Assembly: GCF_040954645.1 (NCBI RefSeq)
Contig: NC_092809.1
Span: 136,079,914-136,143,913, forward strand
Source of the DNA: Diabrotica undecimpunctata
Lineage: Eukaryota > Arthropoda > Insecta > Coleoptera > Chrysomelidae
Direction: 5' to 3'
DNA: 64,000 nt
In this document: positions 43,488 through 54,207 of the stretch, in pieces
Layout of the letters: each line of letters opens with the position of its first letter
How positions within the stretch are numbered: position 1 is the first letter of the stretch
Made by a program: the position numbers and the translations under genes
The notes under the pieces: generated by a model
What the model was told of the DNA's origin: nothing
Database searches by the model: none
The model's input: the letters and a program-made list of their open reading frames with translations, nothing else

Positions 43488-44140
43488 ACCATATAGAGAT
43501 AGTTTAAACCAGGTATTTTTTGTTTAATACATGTTAGATTCCACGTCTTGACTCCACCTTCAGCGTGAGTTACCGTAGCTTTCATATTTTTTAATTTTAG
43601 TTCTTCATTCGGCTTTTCCCACACCGATAGGTTTCCATCGGACCCAAACAAGTTTCTTTTGGTTTCATCAGTAAATATTACTGAATTCTAAAAGCTCTAG
43701 TCCTTGTTAATATGCTCCTGGTGAACTACAATCTAATACGCCTGATTTTTTGGCTAATAAAAATAGAACTGCTAGAAATATAACTGCTTTATTTCTAGCA
43801 GTTAGACCATGTAGATTATTCTTTCGCAATATGCATCTAATTGTTGCGGAGTTACATGTTTTCGCAAATTGTCTCTCCACCTCATCTCTCAATTTTGGTG
43901 CACTTATTTGGTATTTCTCTCACAATCTATCTTTCTTCATGTTAGGTAAAAATCTTATTTGGAGCTAACCTTGATTCATTGTCAACTCTACTTTCATTCC
44001 GGTAACGTTCAACAATGTGCTGAACTATTGATGAACATTTATTTACCATTTTGGATATGTCTCTTTGGTTATATCCATTTCTATGGTGAGTAATAATTCG
44101 ATTTCTTTCCCTAATCGTAGTTCGGCGACACATTCTTTAA
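43485..44140 (-). pseudogene. Tc1-like transposase, N-terminal two-thirds
   Basis: From 44133 down: RNRIITHHRNGYNQRDISKM (first HTH), a stop after LAPNKIFT, second HTH region FAKTCNSATIRCILRKNNLH, then NSVIFTDETKRNLFGSDGNL with the first catalytic Asp (FTDE), WEKPNEELKLKNMKATVTHA and a degraded GGGSVMVWG segment (EGGVKTWN). The second and third catalytic residues are missing because the copy stops at the (AT)n. Dead. Confidence 0.75.
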
Positions 44141-44435
44141 TAATTTTGTTATTTGCCGATTAAATACTTTGAAATATCAAACTAAACATAAAATGAACTG
44201 TAATATGAATTTAATGCAACGCCCACTACGCAAAATTTTAAATTGTGTAATGCTTTATCTTATCTGCATCATTTTAGCTGTGATATCAAAATCATACATA
44301 AAATAGAGTTGCTATCATCAAGTCCTCGTAGACACTTTGTCTCAGGATCAGCAACTTCATGTAGAGTCTTGCGTTGCCATGTTATCAAATCCACTGGTAA
44401 CTTGAACATCTTAACATATAAGATCCAATAATGTA
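44141..44435. other. Unassigned region
   Basis: Probably includes the 5' flank of the Tc1 element; nothing else recognised. Confidence 0.3.
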
Positions 44436-44439
44436 AAAT

Positions 44440-44510
44440 AAATTTAAACCAATAACTTTTAACGGGTTTATACCCAAATATTTAGTGGCTCAAAACATGT
44501 ACACCTAGAC
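44440..44510 (-). repeat. Inverted copy of the repeat at 9418-9480, cut inside its ribozyme
   Basis: About 65 bp (AACGGGTTTATACCC...AATATTTAGTGGCTC...ACACCTAGACACTGATG) match the reverse complement of 9480-9415 with few differences. The match ends at CTGATG, inside the hammerhead core; the I element's 5' region starts there. Confidence 0.7.
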
Positions 44511-44772
44511 ACTGATGGCAACTGTCAAATAACTGTCAGTGTTTGGACGCATTTAAGAGTTCCTCGGGAAAATTTGTATATTTAAGTAGTTCTAAAGTTT
44601 TTTTTACTCGATTCCGATCTGTTGTGAAGTGCAGAAGTGTGTTTCAAAATATAATACAGAGTGTTTAGCCGATTTTGTTTGTTTTCCTTTATATTTTAAG
44701 TTTTGTTATTCTGTCAACTGTACTGTAAGTAGAAATTTTTTATATACTTTTTGTTAAACGCCGTGCCCCGTC

Positions 44773-46097
44773 ATGTCCGCTGTCAAAAATGGCATTTCTG
44801 GGAAAGATCCACCAGATCCTGGTGTAGAGGACATTGAATTTCCAGATGGGAATCACATAATTATAACTACAAATGCTTTGTATAATAATTCTCAGGTTGA
44901 CTACTCAAATAATATTAAAAACAGTATTGATACAAGCTTGCCATCGACTTCAGCCAAAACAAATATTCAAAAAAGTCAGGAATTTAATTCATCTTATCGA
45001 TTTAGTTCTAATGATAATGGTCCTTTTTTTATATTTGTTCAACGTATCAATTTAAATATAGTTCATTTGCATTAAATGAAACTTGGAGAGAAACTACTTT
45101 CGTTATCTAATTATGATAAAAATATTATTGAAATTGTTAGTGTAGGTAAAAACCGTATTAAAATCCAAGTAGATTCAGGTTCTGTTGCTAATAAGTTAGT
45201 TACTGAAGATTTTTTTGAGAAAAATAATCTAATAGCATATATTCCAAATTATTTGACAGAAAAAAGAAGGTCTCGTTCGTGGAGTGGATACTACTTTAGG
45301 TGAGAATGTATTGCTCAACACTATTAAGTCTAATATTCCTATTAAAAAATGACTAGATTCGTTCAAAATAATGGTATATTCGGAAGAGTTCCTAGACAAA
45401 TGGTAATTGTTAGCATTGAGGGTAAATTAATTCCCCAGTATACTTCAATAAAGTTAGATGTCTGGTTGAAATACATGTTAGTCCAGTTATGCAATGTTTT
45501 AATTGTCTTCGATATGGTCATTCAACAACCCAATGTAAGTCAAAAAGAAGATGTAAAAAATGCGGTAATGAAGGTAAAATTGGTTGCCCCTATAAATGTA
45601 ATGCATTTTGCGTTTATTGTAAAAATAATCCCCACGAGTCAATTTTTCAAGAATGCCCCAAATACTTGAAACAAAAGAAAACTAAAGAAGCTATGGCTAA
45701 CTTAAATATTTCGTTTAAAGAAGCTGAAAAAGCTATTGAAAATCCAAGTTATTCCAGTTTAGTTCAAAAAAACAAATTTGCACCCTTAACTACCTGTGAC
45801 ACCAACTTCCCTCCATTAAAAAGCTCTTCTTCTAAGCCTTCAAATTCTAGCACTGCTTACAAAAATAATAATACTCACAAGCATATCCTCCCCTACAGTA
45901 AGTCCCCCCCCCCCAAAAAAGAAAAAATTGTGATACAACTCCTAATTTTCCTCCTATTCGTAAAGAATACCAGACCAGCTATATTTCAGTTTGGAAATCC
46001 TGAACCTCCTAATGAAGTTTATCAGTCAGCTCAGTGCTTCACTCAAAAATTTGATCCAACAAAGTATCCAGGATTATTGCAATTCTTCCTCAAATAA
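44773..46097 (+). pseudogene. I-element ORF1 (gag-like), three frameshifted pieces
   Basis: Piece 1 (44773-45075) MSAVKNGISGKDPPDPGVED... ; a stop at 45073, then KLGEKLLSLSNYDKNIIEIV and NKLVTEDFFEKNNLIAYIPN. A frameshift follows LTEK (about 45268), with GLVRGVDTTLGENVLLNTIK in the next frame, and another near 45480. Piece 3 (45489-) holds the knuckles CFNCLRYGHSTTQC, CKKCGNEGKIGC and CNAFCVYCKNNPHESIFQEC, then EAMANLNISFKEAEKAI. A C12 run near 45906-45917 probably caused a further shift. The protein would bind element RNA. Confidence 0.78.
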
Positions 46098-46178
46098 AGA
46101 ATCTAGTTTTAAAATTTACAAAATTGGATTAGAAAATCAAATTAAAGATATTATAGGTAACATTTTTACATAACTTTA

Positions 46179-46953
46179 ATGGCTTCCAAAAGCATTAAAA
46201 TTATTCAATGGAATATTCGTTCGCTAAATGCAAACAAATATTCTTTAAATCAATTACTTTTTGAAGAACGTTTTGATATAGCTCTTTTATCAGAAACTTG
46301 GTCCAAACCATCTGATACTGTTTGCTTCAATAAATTTAATGTAGCTAATAAAAGTAGAAGTAAGGGATATGGAGTAGTTGCCATAATTTTAGCAAATAAC
46401 ATTATTTATGAGCCCATTTCATTCGTTAACAATTTCAATCCTAATCTCAAAGTTTGTGGTGTAAATATTAATATTGACCAAATAACTTATTCTATTCTGA
46501 GTGTGTACCGTCCAGCAAAAGTTAAAGTAACAACGCAAGATTACGTTAGTTTTTTTTCTCAAATTAACAATGATTGTATTATAACCGGAGATTTTAATGC
46601 TCACCATGGATTATGGGGATCCAATTTATGTTCCGTCGATGGTAATATACTAGTAGAAGCCTTAGATGTATTTCCTAATCTAGTTATTGTAAATGACGGA
46701 TCGACTACTAGAGCTACTCCTCCAGGACATATCAAATCGGTTGTAGACCTTACTATTATAAGCTCTAGTTTATGTTCAGCCTTTGACTGGACCGTTCTTC
46801 CAGATACCTATGGATCCGATCACTTTCCCATTAGACTTTCTGAGCAGGATATGTAATTTGAAAACACAATTTTTACATCTTCAATGTGGTCGATGTCTAA
46901 TGCAAATTGGGAAAAATTTAGAGATTCTGTAGAGAGCATCTTCAGATACGAAT
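46179..46953 (+). CDS. I-element ORF2 AP-endonuclease domain, catalytic residues intact
   Basis: The frame is open from ATG to the stop after SEQDM (46856), and after that stop coding resemblance continues (NANWEKFRDSVESIFRYE) to 46953. All AP-endonuclease motifs are present: IQWNIRSLNANK (Asn), ALLSETW (catalytic Glu), SVYRPA, ITGDFNAHHGLWGS (Asp, Asn), VVDLTI and YGSDHFPI (Asp-His). This enzyme nicks target DNA to prime reverse transcription. Without RT the product cannot retrotranspose by itself. Confidence 0.75.
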
Positions 46954-46977
46954 AAAATACAAACAAAACCAATGAAA

Positions 46978-46978
<1 letters not shown>

Positions 46979-47039
<61 letters not shown>
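46979..47039. repeat. (AT)n microsatellite, tail of nested LINE
   Basis: About 30 TA units directly after the stop region of the nested LINE. Confidence 0.95.
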
Positions 47040-47042
<3 letters not shown>

Positions 47043-48044
47043 GGGATTCTACAGTATTCACTGCCTTCCCTCGCTCAACCGTTTCCATCTCTCTCTGTTG
47101 TTCAATTCTCCATCGTTTAGTCCTCTTTTACTCATGGCGTCGTCTACTTCGTTCCTCCAGGATTTTCGGGGTCGTCCTCTTTTCCTGCTTCCTATGGGGC
47201 TACATTCGGTTATTCTCTTTATCCGTCTGCTATCGCTAGTTCTTCTTACATGTCCATACTACTTTAGTCTTTTTTGTTCTATATATGTTAGTATGCCTGT
47301 TTCTATTGATGTTCTTTGCTTTATTTCGTCATTACTTCTCCTATCCATTCTTGTTACTCTGCAGCATCTTTGCAGGCATTCCATCTCTGTTGCTACTATC
47401 TTACTGCTGTTTTTCTTGTTTATGATCCAATTTTCAGCCCCATATGTCATAATACTTCGCACTAATGTTTTATAAATCTGCGTTTTTGTCTTCATATTTA
47501 GGTGTCTATCCCACCATACTGAGTTAAGTGGTCGGATTGCTGTTCTTGTTTGTCCTAATCTTTATGTAATTTCTTTCTCTGTTGTTGCCTTTTTTGTGAT
47601 TATAAACCCCAGGTATTTGAATTTATCCTTTCCTTTGATTGTTACGTTGTCATCAATCTGTAGATCTTCTATGTCTTCTTCACTTGTAGATAGGTACTCT
47701 GTTTTCGCGAGGTTAATATCTAGGCCAGCCTTGGTATATTCTTCTTGTAGTTTCTTCATCATGTAGCTGAGGTCGTCTTGGTCTAGTGCAATCACTACTT
47801 GATTGTCTGCAAAACTTAACGTATATAGGTATTCGTTCCGTACCGGTACTCCCATGCCATCGAATTTTCTTTTTCATATAGTCAAGGCTTTCTTTAAGTA
47901 TATTTTGAATAGGGTTTTGTTGTGGTGAAGTCTCCTATGATTCTTGTTCCCATTTTAATGGACACTTTATTTTCTTTATACAGAGCTTTTGTAGCTTCTA
48001 TGAGTTCCGTCTGTATTTCTAATTTGAAATTGAATTCTAATTTT
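46984..48044 (-). mobile_element. LINE with (AT)n 3' tail inserted in the I element, 13-bp TSD
   Basis: Reading from 48044 down: TELIEATKALYKENKVSIKM, a deletion where the GLxQGCxLSP box should be, then DGMGVPVRNEYLYTLSFADN (47855-; FADN for FADD), GLDINLAKTEYLSTSEEDIE, DKFKYLGFIITKKATTEKEI, KTQIYKTLVRSIMTYGAENW, VATEMECLQRCCRVTRMDRR, RKRGRPRKSWRNEVDDAMSK, stop, then (TA)n at 46979-47039. TSD AATGAAATGATAT at 46971-46983 and 48045-48057. A third RTE-like family in the window, distinct in its 'MxxLxRxCRxxRxDR' block. Confidence 0.83.
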
Positions 48045-48338
48045 AATGAAATGATATTCTTCTTATTAGATTCTATTACTACTGCTGCCAACAAATCTTT
48101 TAAAATGATCAAACCCTCAGCCAAATCTTTCAAAACGCCACCGTGGTGGGATAATGAGTGTCTCACTGTTTCCAATGCGAGGAAAAATTCTTTTAAAATG
48201 TATAAATCCAATTTAAACCTTTCAAAATTTATTGAATATAAGAGGAATGAAGCTATATGTAAACGCACTTTCCGCTCAAAAGCCAAATCTAGTTGGGCTC
48301 AATTTTGTTCCTCACTTAGTAGGCTTAGTCAGACTTGA
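48045..48338 (+). pseudogene. I-element ORF2 linker after the nested LINE
   Basis: Starts with the TSD codons NEMI and reads on in the frame left before the insertion: FFLLDSITTAANKSFKMIKP, PPWWDNECLTVSNARKNSFK, EYKRNEAICKRTFRSKAKSS, WAQFCSSLSRLSQT-stop. In I elements this segment lies between endonuclease and RT. The RT is missing. Confidence 0.7.
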
Positions 48339-48345
48339 CTATTTT

Positions 48346-48502
48346 AAAAGACTTACAGTAGTTTAATTTCAGTATGTAATTTTTTTCTAATAAATATTGA
48401 GTCACCGATATAAGCTAGCTTCATTCAGTAACGGTCTGTACAGACCACTTTACCCGATAATTCGAACGTATTTATAAATTATTTTTTGGTCAAAATAATA
48501 AC

Positions 48503-48506
<4 letters not shown>
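48346..48506. other. Presumed 3' flank or UTR of I element
   Basis: AATAAATATTGAG near 48388 could be a poly(A) signal. No LINE tail or TSD identified. Confidence 0.3.

Positions 48507-48573
<67 letters not shown>
48507..48573. repeat. (AT)n microsatellite
   Basis: About 33 TA units. Same repeat as the tail of the nested LINE at 46979, so it may mark another 3' end. Confidence 0.95.
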
Positions 48574-48576
<3 letters not shown>

Positions 48577-49145
48577 GCGATCCTCACACCTCAGAAGCGA
48601 TATGTCCAATTGTTTTTACGATAAGGCGCAGAAAATGTAGACAGAAAGAAAAACCGATTCGTAGATACTTTTGCATGAAAGAAGGCACGTCTCATCTACC
48701 TGAAAAACTATTACCCGACGGTGTTTCAGACTTTTTCACCGTTTGAATTTCCCGAAGACGGTGGCATCCGGTGATATAGCACGGTAGTAACATCAATATT
48801 CAAGAGGACGAGTAGTAGAAGGCATCAAATTTATGTGGCCATGTTTATAGACTCCGGGGACAAGTGTGGCCATTCCTTTCTTTAATTCCGGGCCGGCTTT
48901 ATGTCTGGCCAGGACGTGCTGGAGATAAAGAACACGCCGCGCAGCGGAAGCTTCCGGAGAAACTGCAAACTTGAAAAACAGTTGTCGTCTCGGCTTTTCT
49001 TTTTAAGTTGCGATTTTGTTTTGTTGTTTTAAGTATTTTTCTTTTATAAAATTCTGATATCTTATTCCGTTACGAAAATAACCGGAAAGTAAACATCATT
49101 TTATTGGTATACCTGGCTAATATTTCAATTAATCATGGAGGAAAT
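48574..49145. other. Unassigned GC-richer region
   Basis: Relatively GC-rich between 48590 and 48990, without a sustained open frame. It may be UTR or promoter sequence of the transposase-like fragment that follows on the plus strand; nothing confirms this. Confidence 0.3.
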
Positions 49146-49149
49146 ATGT

Positions 49150-49790
49150 GAAATAGGTAATAATTACTTTTTCATATATGTGGAGTAGACCACTGACTCG
49201 TCAGGAAGATACATTGTGCACTTATTGATTGGTGTACTTAGCGATGAAACCTTTCCAAAATCGTATTTAATTTCCTGTAAGCAAGGGGAAAAAACCAACG
49301 CTCTAACAATATCACGGTTTCTACAAGAAGCATTAGCAAACTTTTTTCTTCCCACTGCTGTGCCCAATTATAAATTATTGCTTATTTTATCTGATGTTGC
49401 ACCATATATGGTGAAAGCAGGACAAAATTTAAAAATATTTTATCCAAACTTAATACATGTCACTTGTTTAGCGCATGGAATAAACAGAGTTGCGGAGGAA
49501 GTAAGAAAAAATTTCCACTAGTTAACAGTTTAATATAGAGCGTCAAAAAGTTATTCCTGAAATCACCTATAAGAATATAATGTTACAGAGATATGCTTCC
49601 TGCTGTTCCATTGCTACAGCAACCCATTTTAACACGTTGGGGAACATTGTTGGAAGCAGCATCTCCTCTATCCATTCATCCAACCTCTCATTATACACAC
49701 CCATCACCACTTTCCAAATTCTCGGATAAATTAGAAATTTGCATACTACTTCCACATAAAATCAGAAATACCTACAAACTTTCCTAATTC
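49150..49790 (+). pseudogene. hAT-like transposase fragment
   Basis: Frame 1 (49170-49521): VE-TTDSSGRYIVHLLIGVL, KSYLISCKQGEKTNALTISR, LLLILSDVAPYMVKAGQNLK, PNLIHVTCLAHGINRVAEEV. After a frameshift: YRDMLPAVPLLQQPILTRWG, TLLEAASPL. This matches the arthropod group 'xDETTDxxGRYxxxxxIGxL ... SDAAxYMxKAG ... HVTCLAHxxxRVAE ... TRWGTWLxAA', hAT-type RNase H-fold transposases. The catalytic Asp of DETTD is lost (stop in its place). The C-terminal dimerisation part is absent. Confidence 0.65.
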
Positions 49791-50925
49791 ATATTATTTC
49801 TACAAGGACACTTAATTTCTACTGGGTATTTACATATTCCGAACAATCACTTATTTATTAACTATTTTTATTGTCCTTCATGGCGCAAATCCGGCTTACG
49901 GAACACTTTATGGCTTATGGGGAAAAACCATCGTTAACTTCTATTCATTGTTATATTTATACAAAAGATTATTTATGACTAAGATTACCTTTGGTTAACT
50001 CCAGGCAGCTCGGAGTATTTTTTTATTTTCTATAATCTCTGACATATTGATTTCATCGTACATTTAATATTTTTACCCTTCAATTTTGAATACCACAACA
50101 ATATTTTATATTTTTATATTTCATAATAATTTTCTTTGGTAACAATTAAAAATGATAAAAATAAATTGGTCAAAAACTCTTATATCTCGAGTTTATAGGT
50201 ATTTTCAGTTTAATACTATCGCGTATCCAAAGGCAACTTCTCACTTTTCGCCAAATATATATTTTCGACATCACAGAGTCGCATCGGAGTTCGTGTCAAG
50301 TGGAAGAAAGCATCAAGCAACGGCGAAACAAGAAGAAGAGGCAACGGCACGGGGCAATAATGTAAAAAGAGTTTGACCGGGCGGCATCTAGTAAATTGCC
50401 GTGAGCGTGAGCAGTTCCATACCAATAAATTAAGAATGCATGAGGGCATGTACCACAGAGAAAGCCGAATAAAATTTAAAAACAGGAAAATATTATCTCG
50501 TACATTCGTAACACGCTCATCTAGAACATTAGGTTCAGACGAAAGAAACAATTTTGTGTAATAAGTAGTAAAAAAGCTCTACAATACGGCTTGTCCTACT
50601 TATTTGATGTTTGAAACTTTTCAATTACATACGTTTTACGTTACATATACTCGTTACACTTATTTATATTGTACGTTACAGCATACAGAATTAATTTTTC
50701 GACAGAAAAATAAATATATATGCTATATAAAATTTATTACTATTTCTTACTAATAATAAGAAATGTATGACAACTTTTTTTGTAGATAAGAGATAACGGT
50801 TTTTGTTGGAAATACGGTTCATAATTGATAGAATTTGATCAAGTACACATTGAAAAATGTTATTATTTGTGTTAAGTTGTAAAACCGAGACATCAGAGTA
50901 AAGTTAAGTTTGTGTTCAAAAAAGG
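49791..50925. other. Unassigned region
   Basis: AT-rich. Between 50216 and 50561 there are open frames of 111 codons (minus) and 62 codons (plus) overlapping each other, neither with a motif I know. Probably includes the 5' flank of the Tc1 element. Confidence 0.3.
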
Positions 50926-50928
50926 TAA

Positions 50929-53674
50929 TATGCCCTACGTAGGTTTGTCAGATATTCAGAGGGGAACAGGGGAAGAATTGTTGCTCTTGTTGAGCAGGGA
51001 ATGTCACAAAGGCAAATTTCAGCTACGCTACACGTCTCGCAGAGCGTTGTTTTAAAAACAAATGCAATATTTTTAGAATTGGGTACACTCAAGAACAGGC
51101 CTAGAGAAAGTCGTCGTAGGGTAACTTCTTCTTCTTCAAGTGCCATCTCCGCGGCGGAGGTCGGCAATCATCATAGCTATTCGGACTTTTGAGACGGCTG
51201 CTCTGAAAAGCTCATTTGATGTACATCCGTACCAATCTATCAGGTTGCGCAGCCATGACATTCTACGCCTCCCTATGCTTCTCTTTCCTTGGATCTTTCC
51301 CTGCATAATCAGTTGGAGCAAGGTGTATTTCTCTCCACGTGTAATATGTCCGAGATATTCTAATTTTCTTGTTTTTATTGAATTTAAAATTTCCATTTCT
51401 TTGTTTATCCTTCCCAGAACCTCTTTGTTTGTGACGTGTTCTGTCCATGATATTTTCAGAATTCTTCTGTACACCCACAGCCCAAATGATTCCAGTTTTT
51501 TCATTGATGTTGCATTCAAGGTCCAAGATTCCATTCCATAAAATAAAGTCGAAAAAACATAGCACCTCGCCAACCTAACTCTTAGTTCCAGTTTTAAATC
51601 CCTGGTACATAGAACTCTTCTCATTTTGTTGAAATTTGCTCTGGCCTTTTCTATTCTTATTTTTATCTCCTGATTGTAATCATTTGTGGAGTTAATTATT
51701 GTTCCCAGGTATGCATATTTGTCCACTTGTTCGACGTTGGTTTCGTTTATTAGAAGATTCTCGTTATTTCTTTGAGTTTTCGATATTCTCATAAATTTCG
51801 TCTTCTTGACATTCATTGTTAGACCATACTTTTTTCCATACTCTGCTATTATGGTCACCAGTCTCTGAAGATCTTCAATGTTTTCGGCTAAGATCACAGT
51901 GTCGTCCGCATATCTAATGTTGTTAATGGGGACTCCATTTACCTTTATTCCAGCTGTTTCACCCTCAAGAGCTTATTTCAGGACCTCTTCGGAGTAGGCA
52001 TTAAAAAGAATTGGCGACAATACGCATCCCTGTCTTACTCCACATCTAATTTCAATTTCTTCTGACAGCTGTTCGTTAACACGTACTTTTGCTCGCTGTT
52101 TATAGTATAAATTTGATATGATCCTGAGGTCGTTGTAGTCAATCTTCTTTGATTTCAGGACATTCATTAAATGTTTACGTCGTACTTTATCGAATGCTTT
52201 ATGATAGTCAATAAAACATGCGTATATATCTTGATTGACGTCCAGGCATCTTTGTATTAGTATATTAAGTGAAAAAAGAGCTTCACGTGTTCCTAGGCCT
52301 TTGCGAAAACCAAATTGTGTATTATTAACGTCTATGTTCAGTTTGTGATATATTCGGTTATGGATGACTTTAAGTAGTAACTTTAGCGTATGAGACATTA
52401 AGCTAATGGTGCGGTAATCGCTGCATTCTCTTGCGATTTTCTTTTTAGGGAGACAAATAAAAATAGATGTTAACCACTCTTTGGGTAATACGCCTGAACT
52501 ATAAATTTGGTTCAAGAGTGTCACTAAAACATCAATGTGCTTCTCATCTAGAATTTTTAGGATTTCTACCTGTTGTAGATTGTAGGGTAACTATTGATCG
52601 ACAAGACCGGTTTTTAGGTCAAATAGCTAGAAGAAATCCAACCTCTTCTCATCTGGAGCTCCAAAGGCAACTTTTGCAGACTACAGGTATTGACATTTCA
52701 GTCGAAACAGTACGAGACTTCGTTCCCAAAATTTATTTAGCTGGAGGCAGTTGAGGGTTCCCGAGTTATCCAGACAGAACAAAATTGATCGGCTGAATTG
52801 GTGTCTGGAACACCAGAACTGGACAAGTGAAGATTGGCAAAATGTCCTGTTTTCAGATGAAACCAGAATTGGCCTGAGATTAGATGACCGTCGAATTTGG
52901 GTTTTAAGAGTCGAGGCAGACAAGCTAGACTGCAAACTGCCAGATCCGTTTTAAAATATATAGGAGGAACTGTAATGTTTTGGGGAGGTATTACGATGCG
53001 AGAAAAAACACCTTTGCGTCCCTTACGGCAAAGTTTTACGGGTCGCCGGTATGTCGATTTGGTACTAGAACCCATAGTTAGGCTGTAGCGAGGTGCAGTG
53101 GAAAATATTTTCATTTTCATGCACGATAATGCCCCTCCACATACCAGCCGAGTTGCCAAAGACTTTCTGGAAACTGAAGATATCCAACCTTTTCTCATCC
53201 GGAGCTCCAAAGGCAACTTTTGCAGACTACAGGTATTGACATTTCAGTTGAAACAGTACGAAAGAGAATTCGTTCTCAAAATTTATTTAGCAGAAGGAAT
53301 TTGAAGGTTTCCGAGTTATCCAGACAGAATAAAATTAATCGGCTGAATTGGAAAATATTTTTATTTTCATGCACGATAATGCCCCTCCACATACCAGCCG
53401 AGTTGCCAAAGACTTTCTGGAAACTGAAGATGTCACTGTTCTGAGCTGGCCTGCCTGCTCATCTAATATTAATCCCATTGAGCATGTGTGGAACCTCATT
53501 AAAAGAAGGATCAGAGCTCGAAGGGATAATCCACGTAATGCGGATCCGCTCATTCAAGCCGCTCTAGAAGAATGGGCAAACTTACCTCAAGAACAAGTTG
53601 ACGATTTGATTAGAAGCATTCTTCGTCGGATTAAAGCTTGTATTAGAGCTAGAGGTGCCAACATTAATTATTAA
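50929..53674 (+). mobile_element. Tc1 (DD34E) transposon split by a LINE and internally rearranged
   Basis: The transposase starts at ATG 50929 and ends at 53674. It is split by the LINE at 51127-52581 (TSD GTAGGGTAACT). After the LINE, part of the gene occurs twice: 52637-52801 is repeated at 53183-53351, and 53101-53182 at 53351-53432. The second copy lacks the ~300-bp middle. Terminal inverted repeats were not located with certainty. Confidence 0.8.
50929..53674 (+). pseudogene. Tc1 transposase, broken
   Basis: N terminus: MPYVGLSDIQRG, frameshift, RGRIVALVEQGMSQRQISAT and LHVSQSVVLKTNAIFLELGT (HTH). After the LINE: RQDRFLGQIARRNPTSSHLE, DWQNVLFSDETRIGLRLDDR (first catalytic Asp), YIGGTVMFWGGITMREKTPL, IFIFMHDNAPPHTSRVAKDF (second Asp). 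The last block (53348-53674) has the second Asp and, 34 residues later, the catalytic Glu in SSNINPIEHVWN, so the class is DD34E, then KRRIRARRDNPRNADPL and an end RARGANINY. Stops, frameshifts and the duplication make it non-functional. Confidence 0.82.
51127..52581 (-). mobile_element. (AAG)-tailed LINE, best-preserved copy, 11-bp TSD
   Basis: A 1455-bp 5'-truncated insert whose coding frame is open from its 5' end to 51136 apart from one TAA at 51973-51975. Motifs: SSGVLPKEWLTSIFICLPKK, ISLMSHTLKLLLKVIHNRIY, NTQFGFRKGLGTREALFSLN, IYACFIDYHKAFDKVRRKHL, IRCGVRQGCVLSPILFNAYS, catalytic NIRYADDTVILA, YAYLGTIINSTND, LFYGMESWTLNATSMKKLES, LEYLGHITRGEKYTLLQLIM, RSIGRRRMSWLRNLIDWYGC and ELFRAAVSKVRIAMMIADLR, stop, (AAG)n. 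TSD GTAGGGTAACT at 51116-51126 and 52582-52592. Clade uncertain (RTE-like by resemblance). Confidence 0.88.
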
Positions 53675-53980
53675 AATGGACAACAAGATTGTATCTTTCT
53701 TTAGTCAACCATTGCAATGTTTTCATCTGTTCGTGTTTTTTTTTGCGTTTTTGTTAATTTTAAGCATTTGTAATATTTTTTGATTGTTTTTTTTGATAGT
53801 AATTAAACTGGTTTAGTATAAAATGTAGTTCATATTCCATTAAAAAAAATTTAGTAATACTTTACAAGATCGGAAATACTGGGTGATATATATCATATAA
53901 ATTTGGTTGTGTGTATTTTCTGCAAATATTTCCAATATAAATATATATTCAAACTAACTTATAGGTTCGAAAAATTTAAT
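53675..53980. other. Tc1 3' flank, AT-rich
   Basis: Non-coding; should contain the right terminal repeat of the Tc1 element but none could be paired. Confidence 0.35.
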
Positions 53981-54150
53981 AACTTCTTCTTCAGGTTTCA
54001 TCTTCTATCGATGGCCGAAATCATCATAAATATGCATACTTTATATTGACCGCCTCTCTAAATCTAAATAGTTACGAACTACTGCAATTAAATTATTACC
54101 CAGGTTCTTAAGCCGAGATATTCTTTGTCTTCCAACATTCTGCTTTCCTA
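53981..54150 (-). mobile_element. Short (AAG)-tailed LINE 3' end
   Basis: Minus strand: GKQNVGRQRISRLKNLGNNL followed by degraded residues and a tail GAAGAAG at 53981. Same family as 51127-52581 but more diverged. No TSD identified. Confidence 0.6.
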
Positions 54151-54207
54151 GATTTATGCCTTGCATAGTGAGTTATGGTTATAATAATAGTATATTGTTT
54201 TATTAGA

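Larger units (their letters stand above)
44516..48345 (+). mobile_element. I-type LINE lacking the reverse transcriptase, with nested LINE
   Basis: Order: ~255-bp 5' UTR, ORF1 with CCHC knuckles (44773-46097), ORF2 endonuclease (46179-46953), linker (48045-48338), then a stop and an AATAAA (48390) with no RT. A LINE insertion (46984-48044) splits ORF2. Linker features (PPWWDNECLTVSNARKNSFK, KAKSSWAQFCSSLSRL) are typical of the I group just before RT. Because LINEs usually lose their 5' side and this one lacks its 3' half, either an internal deletion or a later rearrangement removed the RT. Confidence 0.78.

Noticed and set aside
43424..43651. ORF ending in a Tyr-Ile repeat as a natural protein end
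   Set aside because: The YIYIYI tail is the translated (AT)n microsatellite at the broken end of a Tc1 remnant.
50216..50561. Overlapping antisense ORFs of 111 and 62 codons
   Set aside because: Two frames on opposite strands without any motif; most likely chance in a GC-richer patch.
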